Shown here one piece after another: positions 10,424 to 21,610 of a stretch of DNA of 64,000 bases. The notes under the pieces were generated by a model, which was not told the origin of the DNA, made no database searches, and was given only the letters and a program-made list of their open reading frames with translations. Source of the stretch: Apiotrichum sp. Y4204 (taxonomy: Eukaryota > Basidiomycota > Tremellomycetes > Trichosporonales > Trichosporonaceae); NCBI GenBank assembly GCA_025531455.1, contig JAMYHL010000015.1, positions 124,001 to 188,000 on the forward strand. The letters are read 5' to 3'. A program made the position numbers and the translations under genes. Every line of letters starts with the position of its first letter. The first letter of the stretch is position 1.

Positions 10424-12725
10424 CTAGAAGGGGACACCGAGGTTGCGCGTCGCGAGGCGCTCGATGCGCTGCTCCTCACCCTTAAGAGACCAGGAGCATA
10501 GATGCGCGTCGGGCGTGGCGAGGACGTCGCTCTCCGGTGAGCCCGGGGTGTGGGGCCTGTGCGGTGTAGTCGGTGTCGTCGAACGGGGAGTCATGCCGTT
10601 GCTGGGTGTCTGGGGCTGGTCCTCAGACGGGGACGGAGACGGAGTCCGCAGCGTGAGGGTATCGGCAGAGGGGGCGGTCAGGCAAGTCTGGAAAGACTCG
10701 GGGACCGATCCCGCCGAGGCAAGCGAGGCAGTCGAGGCGGACGGCGTCCGCATGCCCGCAAGTTCCCGTTCGTCCGTCTCCATCGTCTCGACCGAGTCTT
10801 CCGAGTACTCGCTCGTCTGGGACATCCGGCTGCCCTTGGAGCTCTGGCTGTCGGAGCGCGCATGGCGACCAAAGCCAAAGTCGAGCTTCAGGGGCTTGGT
10901 CGCACGGCGCAGCGTCAGGTTGAGGAGGGACGTGTGGCGGCGTAGAGGAGGGGTGCAGTTCTCGGCGTCCTTCACTGTGGTCGCAGGCATCGTGTTGCGG
11001 ATCGGCATCGGGGGAGGAGATGGGGCCCTGTTGATCGGGCTCCGCGCCAATGGCGACGTTGGCGCCGGCGCTGAGAACATATCGGGACGACGGGGCCCAC
11101 GACCAGTGTCAATGATGGGCACACCGCGGATTGTTGCTGTCGGCGGGGCGTGCGGGTCCGAGCTGGCGCGCCGGGGCGCCGGCGGCACCATCGGACGCGA
11201 CTGCATTGCGTGCAGCGAGGTCGTGCGCGGTGGGCATGTTGCCTCTTCCGTAATGGACGGGAGGCTGGAGCTGGGGAATGGTCAGTATATTGCAGACGGG
11301 ACGTGGTTCAGGGGGGCTTGTGGGACGACAGTCATGAGTATCGCAGGGATGCAGGGACTACAAACCCAGACCCCCAACCACCAAGGGGTTGAGAATTCAA
11401 AGAGGGGAGGAAAAAAAAGAGGCGCAACCAAGGTTTGGTTTCCCAAGTTCCGCGTCCTCTGATGTGACTTTGCCCAAACTCTGATCACCACAAGTCTGCA
11501 GGCGCGATGCATGGACTGCAGCGAGTTGCAGACCCGTGAGCAGAGTTGAAATCGAGCGGAAAAAAAAGTGTAGTGGCAGATGGAATTTTTATCTTTGATT
11601 TCCTGCCCACTCTTCCCATGAACGAGCCATACCAGTCGTACTCACCGAGGAGCCTCGCGTGAGAGAGGCGAGGGTGCGAGGGTGCGCTTAGCCCGCTCGA
11701 CGTCCTTTTTCTGGCGCTCGCGATCACGAGCGTGGAGCTGCTGCACGTGGTGTGCAATAAGCCAGTCCTTGCTGTCGTCGACCTTGTTGCTGCCAGTGTT
11801 GCGCGGGTTGCCGTCACGGCGTCGCGTTCCCTGCTTGGATGCATCGGCCTGGCCGCGGCGCTCAGGTTCAGCGACCCTGAGGGGGTTAGTACTGGGTGGA
11901 AAAACAGGGCCCCAGGTGCTGGTCAGAAGACATCGATCGGGAAGTGACAGTGACGAGTGGGCCTATTTACAATCAACGCGCTCCTGGAGTGGTGTTGACA
12001 AGCGCCTGAGATTGGGGTTCCGATGTACGCAGGAAGCGCCCCATATCTGCTCCCCACAGTCCGCGAAGCCATACCCGAAGCAATACCAGGGCCGGGGTGA
12101 CCGATATAACTCACCAGGAGATCTCGCCAAAGGCTCCAACCTGCACGCGTCGCGGCCGTCGGGATCCCTGCACTGCTTCCGGTAGCCGCGGCAGGCGGCC
12201 GGCGTTGGGGTGTGGTGGGAGGGTAAAAGTGACGTTTGTGGAGGGACCGGGCGCAGAGGTCGTGGAGGGCGCGACGAGGACGCTTTTTACGGCGGGGCTG
12301 GGGCCGAGCGCGGATCGAGACGCTGTGAGCGAAGGGAGGGATGGCGAATGGTTGAGCGTGCGGGGCTTGGCGTTGAGGCTGGTGGACGATGCGGACCTGT
12401 TCAGCGTTTTGGCCGGCATGGATGCGACTGGCGAGACGGGGGTGACGATCGGCGTCGCCAGCGGAGTTGCCTCTGCGTCGGCGTCGGTGTCCGTGTCGAG
12501 GGCGTGGTCAAGGTCGTCGAGAAAAAAGCGCGCGTCAAAGTCGAGCCCCAGGTCGAGCTCGAGCTTTGTGCTGTGGCCGTGCTCGTTCATCCCGCTGCCA
12601 AACTCGCTGCCGGCGTAGCGGCACGCCGCCTCGCACAGCGCCATGTTGGAGGTGAAGTTGCGGCAGGTGGGGTGATGGGAACTTGAGGTAGCCCCGAGAG
12701 TGAGCTGGGCGAGTGTGGATGTCAT
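10424..12725 (-). CDS. unrecognised Ser/Pro/Thr-rich protein
   Basis: Three exons (12115-12725, 11646-11876, 10424-11270) join in frame to 562 residues. Both introns have GTGAGT donors, and their acceptors are preceded by CTAAC and CTGAC. I do not recognise the family. The N-terminal third has an acidic Leu/Asp stretch (LDLGLDFDARFFLDDLDH). The middle exon is a charged, probably helical region (KDWLIAHHVQQLHARDRERQ, then KKDVERAKR). The C-terminal half is rich in SP/TP sites (SPINRAPSPPP, TPSPSPSED, TPRSTTPTTP) and ends in a short ordered-looking motif, CSWSLKGEEQRIERL. Many SP/TP sites suggest a phosphorylated, mostly disordered regulatory protein; that is inference only. No membrane segment or signal peptide is visible. 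The 375-base second intron is long for this locus, so a missed exon is possible. The exact acceptor at 11270 could also be 6 bases further in. Confidence 0.62.
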
Positions 12726-14480
12726 ATTAATATGCGGGCAACAGTAACGCAAGGCCTGCGCAGCTGTCTCGGGTTTCGGTTGGGTTTTGAGTGCGAACAA
12801 GTGCCAGACGGAATGACACCACTGGAGAGAGGCGCAGACCAAGCAAGGCGCAGCGACGTCGGATCTGAGGCTAGTTGGAACTGGAGACTCTGGTGGGCGT
12901 CGCGGATAAGCCTGTTGCGCGGGAACGAGGGGCGTAGAGAATGGAGGTGCGTGTGTAGCTTTTGTGGGCTTTGTTGCGGTCGGCGCAAAGGAGTGTCCAC
13001 GACGGTGAGAGCGAGATTACTATCCGGGACGAGACGAGGAGACCAAGGAGACGGGACAACAAGAACAAGACAGACGGCAGTGGATATCAGTGGGAGAGGA
13101 ATGGTGCGTCTGCTATCGAGACCGTGTGTCGAGGGTGGTGACGATCGAGCGGGGTAGTAAGGAGAACACGAGCTGGCAGGCAGAGAAGCTAGAGAAGGAT
13201 GCAGCTTTGGTCCTCCCTTGGGTATATGAATGTGACTGTGGTCACTGTGGAAACTACCCACCCTCGTTCACCTGGATCACCTTCCTGTATTCAGTGTCAT
13301 GGCTGTATCAAAGCTGCATTCACTCTCCACCCGCAGCCCACTTCCATTTCCTGCGGCTCTCTTGTTTGGCTTTGGATTGTTTGCTTTGGGTTGGCAGCTG
13401 CCATTCAATTTTCCCTCCGATCTGCTGTCTGAGGTTGTTTGGTCGGGGGGAGGGGATCTGGGCACCTCGCTAGATCGCTAAAGCAAAGGCCCAGGAGCAG
13501 AAGCATAGAGCTGGAGAGAAGAGGCGAGGAGGAGGAGTGGGAGTGCGAAGAGAGAAGGGGTCAGAAGCGCTATCTTCCGTTGGGCCGTTGGCCGACCAGG
13601 GCTCGGGAGGTACTACGGCACGACGGCACGGCAGCACGGCTAGCACGGGCAGGACGGCAGCACGCGCCAGAACGCCATAGGAACGTGGCGTCAATGAGAG
13701 AGCGCATGTCGCATGTTTAGGCCCTCATCTCCGCCCTGACGTTAGCGCCAGAAGCCAGGAGCCCATGAAGGTCTGTAGGATGAGTCCTCTGCTGTTCTGC
13801 CTTGACGCAAGAGTACATACTCCTGCACTTTGGCATCATCATCATCGGCATCATCGTTCGGCCCGTCGCGAGGCTACAGACCTTTCTCTGTTTCTCTCGG
13901 CCCAAGGCCTCTGCCAGTGCCTGGTGACCTCATTCTCTATTGATCTATATTTTTCTTTTTTTCTTTCATTTTTTCCATTTTTTCTCTGTGCTACTTCATT
14001 TTTCTCCGCTTTTGGCTTTTATGGTCACACCCCGACAACCTAGGATACGATCCTACGATGAGCGCGGATGGATGGGGGATGCCGAATGGTCGACCCTCTG
14101 GCCTCTGTCGCTGGTCATGGGATGGGCACGTTGTCGTTGTGCACCAACCAGCACCTCAGTGGACCCCGTGTGGGCGTCGAGGCGGCGTGTATGTCGAATA
14201 CGCCAATCATCAGTGGCTGCCGGTGGCAGCAGGTGGCCCAGGTGGCTGCCGGAGCGCCGGAGCAGTAGTAAGTAGTAGTGAATCACATCACATCCGGCCA
14301 TACCAAAGCCCTGGGCGCTGGATTATGTGATGTACCGAGGATGTGTATACCTCTCTCCCTCTCTCCCTCAGGGACGTTGTGGAAAAAAAAAACGATCGCC
14401 GCTGAACGCTAAATCCGACCTTTGATCCCTGGCACTCGGCGAAGAGGCGGAGAGGTTGTGACTCTGCTCTGGCTGCTCTC

Positions 14481-14508
14481 GAAGCTCTGAAGCTCTGAAG
14501 CTCTGAAT
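14481..14508. repeat. 9-base tandem repeat (GAAGCTCTG x3)
   Basis: Three consecutive copies of GAAGCTCTG are visible in intergenic DNA. No associated feature is apparent. Confidence 0.7.
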
Positions 14509-16869
14509 GCTCTCGGTATTCCCAGGCTCATTTTTCCTCCTCGCATAGCGCCCTATCGCGTGCTGCCCATTCCCCGTGAGGATAGACCCGATTGCAGTCT
14601 CACCCGTGGCACCTCGCTAGTGCTTTTACATTACTGTACTCCAGAGCAAAGCGTGCAGCTTGGGCATGCGGGCAGCAGGCAGCAGGCTCTGCGTTAGGGC
14701 TCGAGGCTCGGGGGTTTGAAACCTAGAAAATCGATGGATCCATGGACTGACCGGCACCATATCTGAGGACACTGGGATCGTTGAGATAGCGTCAGGAGAC
14801 CACAAGCGGACTAATATAGACACCCAAGCCCATGCCATGAAGCTAGATGCTGTCAGTCGGCATGGAGCGCACCAGGCTTCTGAACTGGGTCCGATGCCAG
14901 CACTCGGGGCGCACTCGGGGCCAGGACTCGAGGACCGCATTGGGGACCTGAGCTCGGCTTTCTAGCATTTGCTATCTGCGCCAATGGGTTAATGGCCGCA
15001 GTACCTTGAAGTACGCAGGTGTCTGCTGGGTGGAGTCGCTTCTCTTCCGTTGCAATCTGCAATCTTTCCCGACCTCTGAAACGCCGTGACGATCCCAAAC
15101 CTACCCCCGCGGGCACACCGATCACCTGCAGCCTGCGGGTATCTGCAATTTGCTGTGCAGAGCATGCAAAAAGTCGTACTTCTGGGCTGAATGCGCTGGA
15201 CGCAGAATGCAAGGTTTGGGTCGCCTCGACGACAGTCCCGGTGCCGCAGAGATGGGCTATTGTGCGATGTTTGCGTGCAAGCAGACTGCTTGCTCGAAGT
15301 TACATGACAGATGACAGCAAGAGGATGGCACTCTGGACATCTAATCGTCTAGGCGTGATATATCCTCTTCGTCATCAAAGCCAGTGAGAGCGTGCTCACT
15401 AGGGCGGGCCATACGGCTGAGAAACCCGGAATGCCGCTCCAGCGTTCCTCACCGATCCCAGGCCGAGTCCGATTTGTCCGAGTCGGCATCGAATTTCGTG
15501 AATACCACATGGAGCACGTTCCGATCTGCCCGTCTGTCGGCGGCACGTTTGGGGTGCTGCTGTACATGATAGTGAGAGTCACTTGCATCACTTGGGCTGA
15601 ATTGGGTGTAATGTGCCCTAGGCTCTGTGGCGCAGGGCGTGGGTATGTCGCGGAATGTCCGGTGTTTTACCTTACTTGGAAACTGTTATACATTTCCCGA
15701 GCCCAGCCCAACAGGCCAGCAAGCCTTGCCAACGTACGTTCTCCATGACGCTGTACATGTACATTACTTGGTCGGCGTTCGAGATCAATTCATTGTACCT
15801 CGTGGATCATACGACAATCTCCGAGACTCGTCCGGCAAGTCTTGACCTCAGTATAATCAGTAATGAAGTGATGCCTACTTCCTGCGTACACCCTGCGTAC
15901 ACCGTCAGTGCGATCAGTGCGCCCCAAAACAGGACCGCCCAGCGTCGCTTTGCTGGTACATATATGAGTTCCACGGGACAGGGCCGGTCTCGGCGCGCTG
16001 GGCCTGGGGCGTTACGTCACATTCGTCATGGCAGAGCGAAACCCACCAGACCCCAGCTCGCAGAGCGTGCAGGTCTGCAGAGTGTGCAAGGCTGCAGTGC
16101 TTGGAGAGCTGTTGTCGCGGTGCAGTAGAGTTGGGTTGGGTTTGCGGCTGGTCGGGGCTGGCCCTCGTTCAGGCTGCTGGTAACCGGTAACCTCCCTGGT
16201 GGTAACTGGCCGTAACTGGTGGTAGCTGGTGAGAACGGTCGGAAGTTGCTTTGCGACTTGGAACAGTGCCGAATAACTCTGGAACTCTGGAACTGTGAGA
16301 CCCCCACGAGTCGGGCACTGCCTGGTCATGAGGTCGCGGAAAGGGTGTCAGGAGGGTGTCATGGGCCAGTCCAGTCCGTTCTAGCGATGTGCATGGCAGG
16401 CGGGATGGAGCCCCTTGATGGCCAGGCGCATGATACTGTCCAACTGGAGTGTCTGAATTGTAGCGCAGAGCATGTGATGGAAAGCAGTCCTATTCTGGCG
16501 TGCTCGTGTGTTCGTTTATCGCGGCCGCTGTTCGGTTCGACTGTGCGATCGTTACTTCCACCCCAGGAGATTGATTGCCTCTTCGGATGCTCTTGACCGA
16601 CGTCATAGCTGGTGAACTGGTCAACTGCAGAACGGATCAATACTTGGCACCAGTCGTCCCAGCAACCACACACCTCTTCTGCACCCACGATTGTAGACAA
16701 TGTAAACGTGTAAACGACCTTGCATGTAGTCGTGCATGTCGAAGCTGGTGCCGGTCACTATACTTCTTCATCCGCTGGAGGATCTTTGATCTTGCTGTGG
16801 TAGATGTGTAGATGTGTAGATTAGCGCCATCAACGTGGTCTGCAGCCCCCGGTTCCTCGCCAAGGTCGG

Positions 16870-16876
16870 TATTTAA
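16870..16876 (+). promoter_or_regulatory. TATA-like box upstream of the GH3 gene
   Basis: TATTTAA lies about 185 bases before the glucosidase start codon, next to GC-rich flanks. Position and sequence fit a TATA element, but there is no transcript evidence. Confidence 0.3.
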
Positions 16877-17060
16877 CCGCGGCGGCCACGATCCCCAGAA
16901 TCCGAGGCCTACCACACACATCACATGAGCCCATCGAACACTTACCTCTTGTTGATACCGACGCAGCCGCTTCCCAACCGCCTGTGTCACGCAGAAGCCT
17001 TGAGTTCTTGAATCCAAACGTTGCATTGACCCATTTCACGGGACCCATTCACCAGATACA

Positions 17061-19980
17061 ATGTGGAACCCGCTCCCCGCCGCCGCCCAGTTCCTCCTCT
17101 TCGCCGGCGGACTGCTGGATCAAGAGCAGCCAGCCCAGCCCAAACATGACTTACTTCCCGGCTCAGCGGCCGCGTGGGCCGCGGCAAGCGACCGCGCCGC
17201 TGCGCTCGTCGCGAACATGACGCTCGAGGAGAAGCTCAACGTCACCTCGGGCGTGAACGGGCCGTGCCAGGCCAACTCGGGGAGCGTCCCGCGTCTCGGC
17301 GTGCCGAGCTTCTGCTACAATGACGGGCGTGAGTCGGAATACGGCACTGGAAGCATGGATGCATCGGGGATGGGACTGGGGAATGGGAAGCTTGTCCATG
17401 AGCAGTCTAGTCGAGTTCGCTAACCCCCAGCGGCGGGCCTGCGCCACACAGATTTCGTCACACAGTACCCGTCAGAGTTCACGTCGGTGATGGCGTGGGA
17501 CCGGGGCTTGATGCGCGAGCTCGAAAAGCGCATCGGCGGCGAGTTTGTCGGCAAGGGCGTGAACGTCGAGCTGGGACCGGTGAGTCCAGACTGGACGGAC
17601 AGACAGACCGGGTGCCCGGGTGAACACTCTCACAACAGCTTACGGGCGGGCCGCTCGGTCGCTCCCCGTACGGCGGGCGGAACTGGGAGGGTGAGTGTAT
17701 TGTTATCGTCGCAAGCTGACAGCAGCATTCACGCCGGACCCGTACCTCTCCTCCCAGATGTCGGGAATCGCGATCCGTGCGCTCCAGTCGACGGGGCTCG
17801 TCGCGTGCGCGAAACACTACTTTCTGTACGAGCAGGGACCGGTGTGTACCGGCCCCAATGACGGCTATGGCGGGCCGACAGACTGCCAGGACGTGTCCTC
17901 TATCGTTGATGGTGAGTGAGAGACCAGAGACCAGAGACCAGAGACCAGAGACCAGAGACCAGAGACCAGAGACCAGAGACCAGAGCCCAGAGCCCAGCTG
18001 ACGATCAGACAAGACCATCAAGGAGCTCTACCTCCCGAGCTTTGCAGAAGCGGTGCGCGCGGGCGTCGGCGCCGTGATGTGGTGCGTCTCCCACCCCTCT
18101 CTGCTCCCTCGCTCACTGCAGCTCGTACAACAAGATCAACGACACGCCCGCATGCCAGAACCCCGAGGCAATGACGCGTATCCTCCGTGACGAGCTCGGC
18201 TTCCAGGGCTAGTGAGCGGCATTCTGCATGGCTAGATACTGTAATACTGACGATAGCGTGCTCTCCGACTTTGGCGCGACGCACTCGACCGCCGAGTCGG
18301 CCAACGCCGGCATGGACCAGGAGCTGCCGGGCACGTACTGGTGTGCGTAGAACGCTAGAACGCTTTCCCTGCGGCATATCTGACGCTGACTCCAGACGGG
18401 AAACGGCTCAAAGACGCCGTGCACGACGGCAAGGTCTCAGAGAAGCGGATTGACGAGATGGTGACGCGGATCCTCCGCCCATGGATCGCCTCGGGGCAGG
18501 CAGACGGTTGGAAGAAGCCGTCGTATTTCTGGTGGAACCTAAACGACGAGATCAAGGTCGGCGGACACGTCTTCCGCAACGAGCACGTTGACCCGCGTCG
18601 CGAGGACGCGGGCGCGTTTGCGCGCCGCGTCGCCGAGGAATCCCACGTGTAAGAGATCTCATAGTGGTATAGCGCTGACGGTAGACTGCTCAAGAACGAC
18701 GACGACCTTCTACCCCTCTCCCCTGAGATCCGCCGTATTGGGGTGTTCGGCACTGACGCCGACTACCCCACGACAGTGGCGGGGTGCGGTCCCGACCTGT
18801 TCTGCCTCGAAGGGGAGAGTAAAGTGCGGCATTGGAATGGCACGGTGACCGTCGGCGGGGGGTCGGGCGCCGCATACGGCACATACATTGTGCCCCCCAT
18901 CGAGGCCATTTCGCTGCGCGGGCGCAACCACGGTCTGCGGGTCGACCACGTCCTGCGCGACGATGCGGCGCACTATGGCCAGATCCGCGCTGTCGCACGC
19001 AGCGTGCAGGTGTGTATTGTCGCTGTTCGCGTGTTCCTCGTCGAGGGGATCGACCGGGACGACCTGCGGCTCGACAATGGCGGCGAGGAGCTCATCCTCA
19101 CTGTTGCAAAGGCGTGTGCGTCTGTCGTCGTCGTCATCCACGCGGGCGGGCCGGTCGTCATGGAGGACTGGATCAGCCACCCCAAAGTCAAGGCCGTCAT
19201 TTTTGCGGGGTATCCCGGCCAGGAGAGCGGGAACGCGCTCGCCAACATTCTCTGGGGGGACGTGAACCCCAGTGGGAGAATGGCGTTTACGCTGGGGAAG
19301 AGCGAAAAGGACTGGCCAAAGGGGAATATCGAGCGGAAAAAGGCAAGTGAAGTGATAACCTTTTGACTGAGTGCTGACAGGATAGACAAAGCACACGCGG
19401 GCGCATTTCTCGGAACGCCTCGCGATCGACTACAAGTGGTTCGACGTGCACGGTATCAAGCCGCGCTTTGCGTTTGGCCATGGGCTGAGCTACACCACTT
19501 TCGAGATTGGAAACCTGACGGTCGAGGAGACACACGTGCCCGACACGGACACGGTGCAGCCGACCAACGAGGCGCACGAGGGGGACCACGGGCTGTATGA
19601 TGGGATCTTTGTCGCGCGCGCCGATGTGCGCAACACGGGAGAGCGGAGGGGCAAGGAGGTCGTCCAGCTTGTGAGCTTTAGTATTGGTTGGTCGAGCTGA
19701 CGCCAGTACATGAGCTTCCCTGCGAGCGAGGGGGACCAGCCCCCGCGCCACCTCCGGGGGTTCGAGAAGGTCGATCTCGCGCCCGGCGAGAGCGTGACTG
19801 TCGAGATGCCTCTCGTGAGTGTGGAACCAAGACGGGAGCTGACAGCAGCGCAAGAAGGACATGGCGGTGTGGGACGTTAAGCGCCAGACCTGGCATGTTC
19901 CCAAGGGTACGTTCACATTCCGGGCGGGACACTCGTCGCGAAAGCTCGTGACTGCCGCGCGTGTCGAGGTGGGCAAGTAG
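17061..19980 (+). CDS. glycoside hydrolase family 3 beta-glucosidase
   Basis: Twelve exons (17061-17328, 17431-17579, 17639-17690, 17726-17911, 18009-18081, 18122-18211, 18257-18342, 18396-18648, 18685-19342, 19386-19670, 19707-19814, 19849-19980) give 779 residues. The N-terminus has a hydrophobic run (AAAQFLLFAGGLL) that fits a signal peptide, so the enzyme is probably secreted. GH3 landmarks follow in order: DGPAGLRHTDF, GPLGRSPYGGRNWE, CAKHYFLYEQ, and VLSDFGATHS with the predicted nucleophile Asp277. FLVEGIDRDDL holds the likely acid/base Glu506, and GYPGQESGNALANILWGD follows. The 229-residue spacing equals that of D280/E509 in Aspergillus aculeatus BGL1. The C-terminal fibronectin-III-like domain starts after FAFGHGLSYTTF. 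It should cleave terminal beta-glucosyl residues from cellobiose or related glycosides. The intron at 19343-19385 appears to be GC-AG. The last acceptor may be 19846 instead of 19849. Confidence 0.92.
17919..17996. repeat. heptamer tandem repeat inside a GH3 intron
   Basis: About ten copies of AGAGACC, ending in AGAGCCC variants, fill most of the intron at 17912-18008. The donor GTGAGT and the CTGAC branch region are kept outside the repeat, so copy-number change would alter intron length only. Confidence 0.85.
19343..19385 (+). other. GC-AG intron in the GH3 gene
   Basis: Exon 9 ends AAAAAG and is followed by GCAAGT, the strong consensus seen at GC donors. The only phase-compatible acceptor that keeps the GH3 frame (THTRAHFSERLAIDYKWF follows) is GATAG at 19381-19385, seven bases after CTGAC. 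The nearby GTGAAG at 19347 would give the wrong phase, and acceptor 19380 would bring in a stop. Confidence 0.75.
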
Positions 19981-20146
19981 GAGAGCAAGGTGTATCTACC
20001 ACCTTGGCATGTCGGCTGTGGATGATAATCTCTATATGTAATGCATTTGTAGCTGTGCAATCGGTATCAACAATGTCAGCATCGGCGGCATCGCTGGCGT
20101 GGTGCAGGCATCAAGCTCATGCTCAAGCTCAAGCCCCTGCCCATAC

Positions 20147-21610
20147 TCATGCCCACACCTGGTCGGGTGTGACGAGGACGTTGCGCCCGTTGTCTCGGAC
20201 ATAGCGGCGGGCCTGGGTGTCAGCGGAGGACTAGGAAAAAAAAAAAATTGTGAGATGATGAATGTGGATCGAGATTCTGGATCAAGTATCTGGGCAAAGT
20301 CGGCCAGCTGGCATGATGTGCGGCACGTGAGAAGTGAGATGAATCAGACGTGCCGAGGCGCGGTGCCACCCGGGCCGTGCCGAGCACACGGCGCCGGACC
20401 ACATCGGCGGTCGCCGCGCTGGCGCGCTGGGGCACGTCCCGACGCGAACGCCTCCAAAGAGAGCTGGATTGTGAATGCGAGAGATGAGTTTTGATGGGGA
20501 ATTGTGGGCGGCACCTCGAGTCTTAACCGCCACGGATCGACAGAGACAATGGGACAAGACGTGTGATATGGTGCCCTGCGTGGACTGTGCACTGCAGGTT
20601 GCTCATAATCACACGTTCCACGTCCACGGCCACCTGGGTGCTTGCCGATCGCATGGATCCCGTGGACGCCCGACTGATCACACAAACATGCGCATGTGAT
20701 CACCGCCACAGAATGCAAACTCACAGTGTCACGGGGCATGGCTTTGCGCATGTCGAAGCCGTCGAGCTCGTCCCGGGTGCTCCCGACGCCCTCCATGCCG
20801 TTGTAGTAGCTGTGTGTGAGTCGAGGTCATCTTGCACGCGCCGCTGGCTGAACGACATTTTGCTCTAGCCAGCCCATGCACTCACTCGACGACACGGCGG
20901 AACACGCTGTACCCGAGCTTTTCGTACATCTCCGTCGCGCGGTGGTTGTTACACCTGACGAACAGGTCGACAAACCACGCGTCGACGCAGTCGGTCGCGT
21001 CGGCGGTCTCTGCTTCTGGCTCCAGTTGTTCCGGCCCGCTGCCGTTCGTTTTGGGCTTCTCGTCCTGGTTCCCTTCACGATATGCCGACGCGCCGACGCC
21101 CCACCCGGCGCTGCCGTCCGAACTCAGCCGTTCCAGCATGGCCATGAATACCCGTGCCAGGCCCAGTGCGCGCATCCGGGGCGAAATCGACAGCGCGGTC
21201 AGGTGCCCGTGGTGCTGGGGGTCCGGGGCGGGCGGCTCGTGCTTGGCGATCACTGCGGTCAGCTCTGAAATGAACATGGGCGCTGAGAGACTGTAAAGTA
21301 TGGCGGACGCGGTCGATAACGAGACATGTGGCCCGTGACAAACTGGCGCCGTACGCGCCGTATCGCCTCTGTCGCACAGTCATACAGTACCCTAGACCGC
21401 GACAGGCGCTCTCATGTAAGCGCGGAGAGACTCACTATATGCGCCCACGCCGCGGCCTTTCCGCCCGTCCTCGACTGCGATGCACCAGTCGGGCCACTGG
21501 GCGAGATAGCTCGCATAGTACTGATTGCTGTATGTTGCTGTCCACGGGTCGACGTTGACGGCGGTGAAGTTGAGAATGTCCGTGGCCTCGAACGGGCGCA
21601 GGACGGACAT
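20147..21610 (-). CDS. NAT3: NatB N-terminal acetyltransferase catalytic subunit
   Basis: Four exons (21436-21610, 20886-21252, 20725-20809, 20147-20212) give 230 residues. The protein follows Nat3/Naa20 from end to end. It starts MSVLRPFEATDILNF, then has AQWPDWCIAVED, HGHLTALSISP and the acetyl-CoA loop RALGLARVFM. WFVDLFVR, EMYEKLGYSVFRRVV and the family-specific C-terminal DMRKAMPRD complete it, ending VTPDQVWA. NatB acetylates proteins starting Met-Asp, Met-Glu, Met-Asn or Met-Gln on ribosomes together with Mdm20/Naa25. A low-complexity acidic insert of roughly 45 residues (around EGNQDEKPKTNGSGPEQLEP) sits before WFVDLF and makes the protein longer than the usual 180-195 residues. Exon 2 was placed at 21252 because a CTGAC branch precedes that acceptor and it restores the GAYMIAKHE segment. 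The last intron, 20213-20724, is unusually long (512 bases). The gene is convergent with the glucosidase, 166 bases apart. Confidence 0.9.
20213..20724 (-). other. 512-base intron in NAT3
   Basis: This intron is about ten times the local norm. It has a GTGAGT donor and a CTGACACCCAG acceptor. The flanking exons together restore the conserved NAT3 C-terminus, so splicing is well supported. Inside I see only an A-rich run near 20232-20247 on the plus strand and no convincing RNA gene. Confidence 0.6.

Larger units (their letters stand above)
12726..17060. other. long divergent intergenic region
   Basis: This 4.3-kb gap separates the unknown minus-strand gene from the plus-strand glucosidase. 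I see no gene. Open frames at 12722-13261 and 13090-13480 are probably leader sequence of the unknown gene, since they give Pro/Ser-rich translations without motifs. Short repeats occur: CACGGCAG-type units at 13614-13668, a 9-base GAAGCTCTG tandem at 14481-14508, and GGTAAC/GTAACTGG units near 16179-16225. A TATTTAA box at 16870-16876 may serve the glucosidase. Confidence 0.5.

Noticed and set aside
12722..13261. 179-codon open frame on the minus strand ahead of the unknown SP/TP-rich gene
   Set aside because: It overlaps the start of the better-supported gene and gives a motif-free Pro/Ser translation typical of a pyrimidine-rich leader.
19347..19380. GT-AG alternative for the GC-AG intron of the glucosidase
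   Set aside because: The GT donor at 19347 has the wrong phase for acceptor 19385, and acceptor 19380 brings a TAG into frame.
21253..21282. alternative NAT3 exon 2 start at 21282, adding ten residues
   Set aside because: The acceptor at 21252 follows a CTGAC branch site, gives the same phase and restores the conserved GAYM-type strand of the acetyltransferase.
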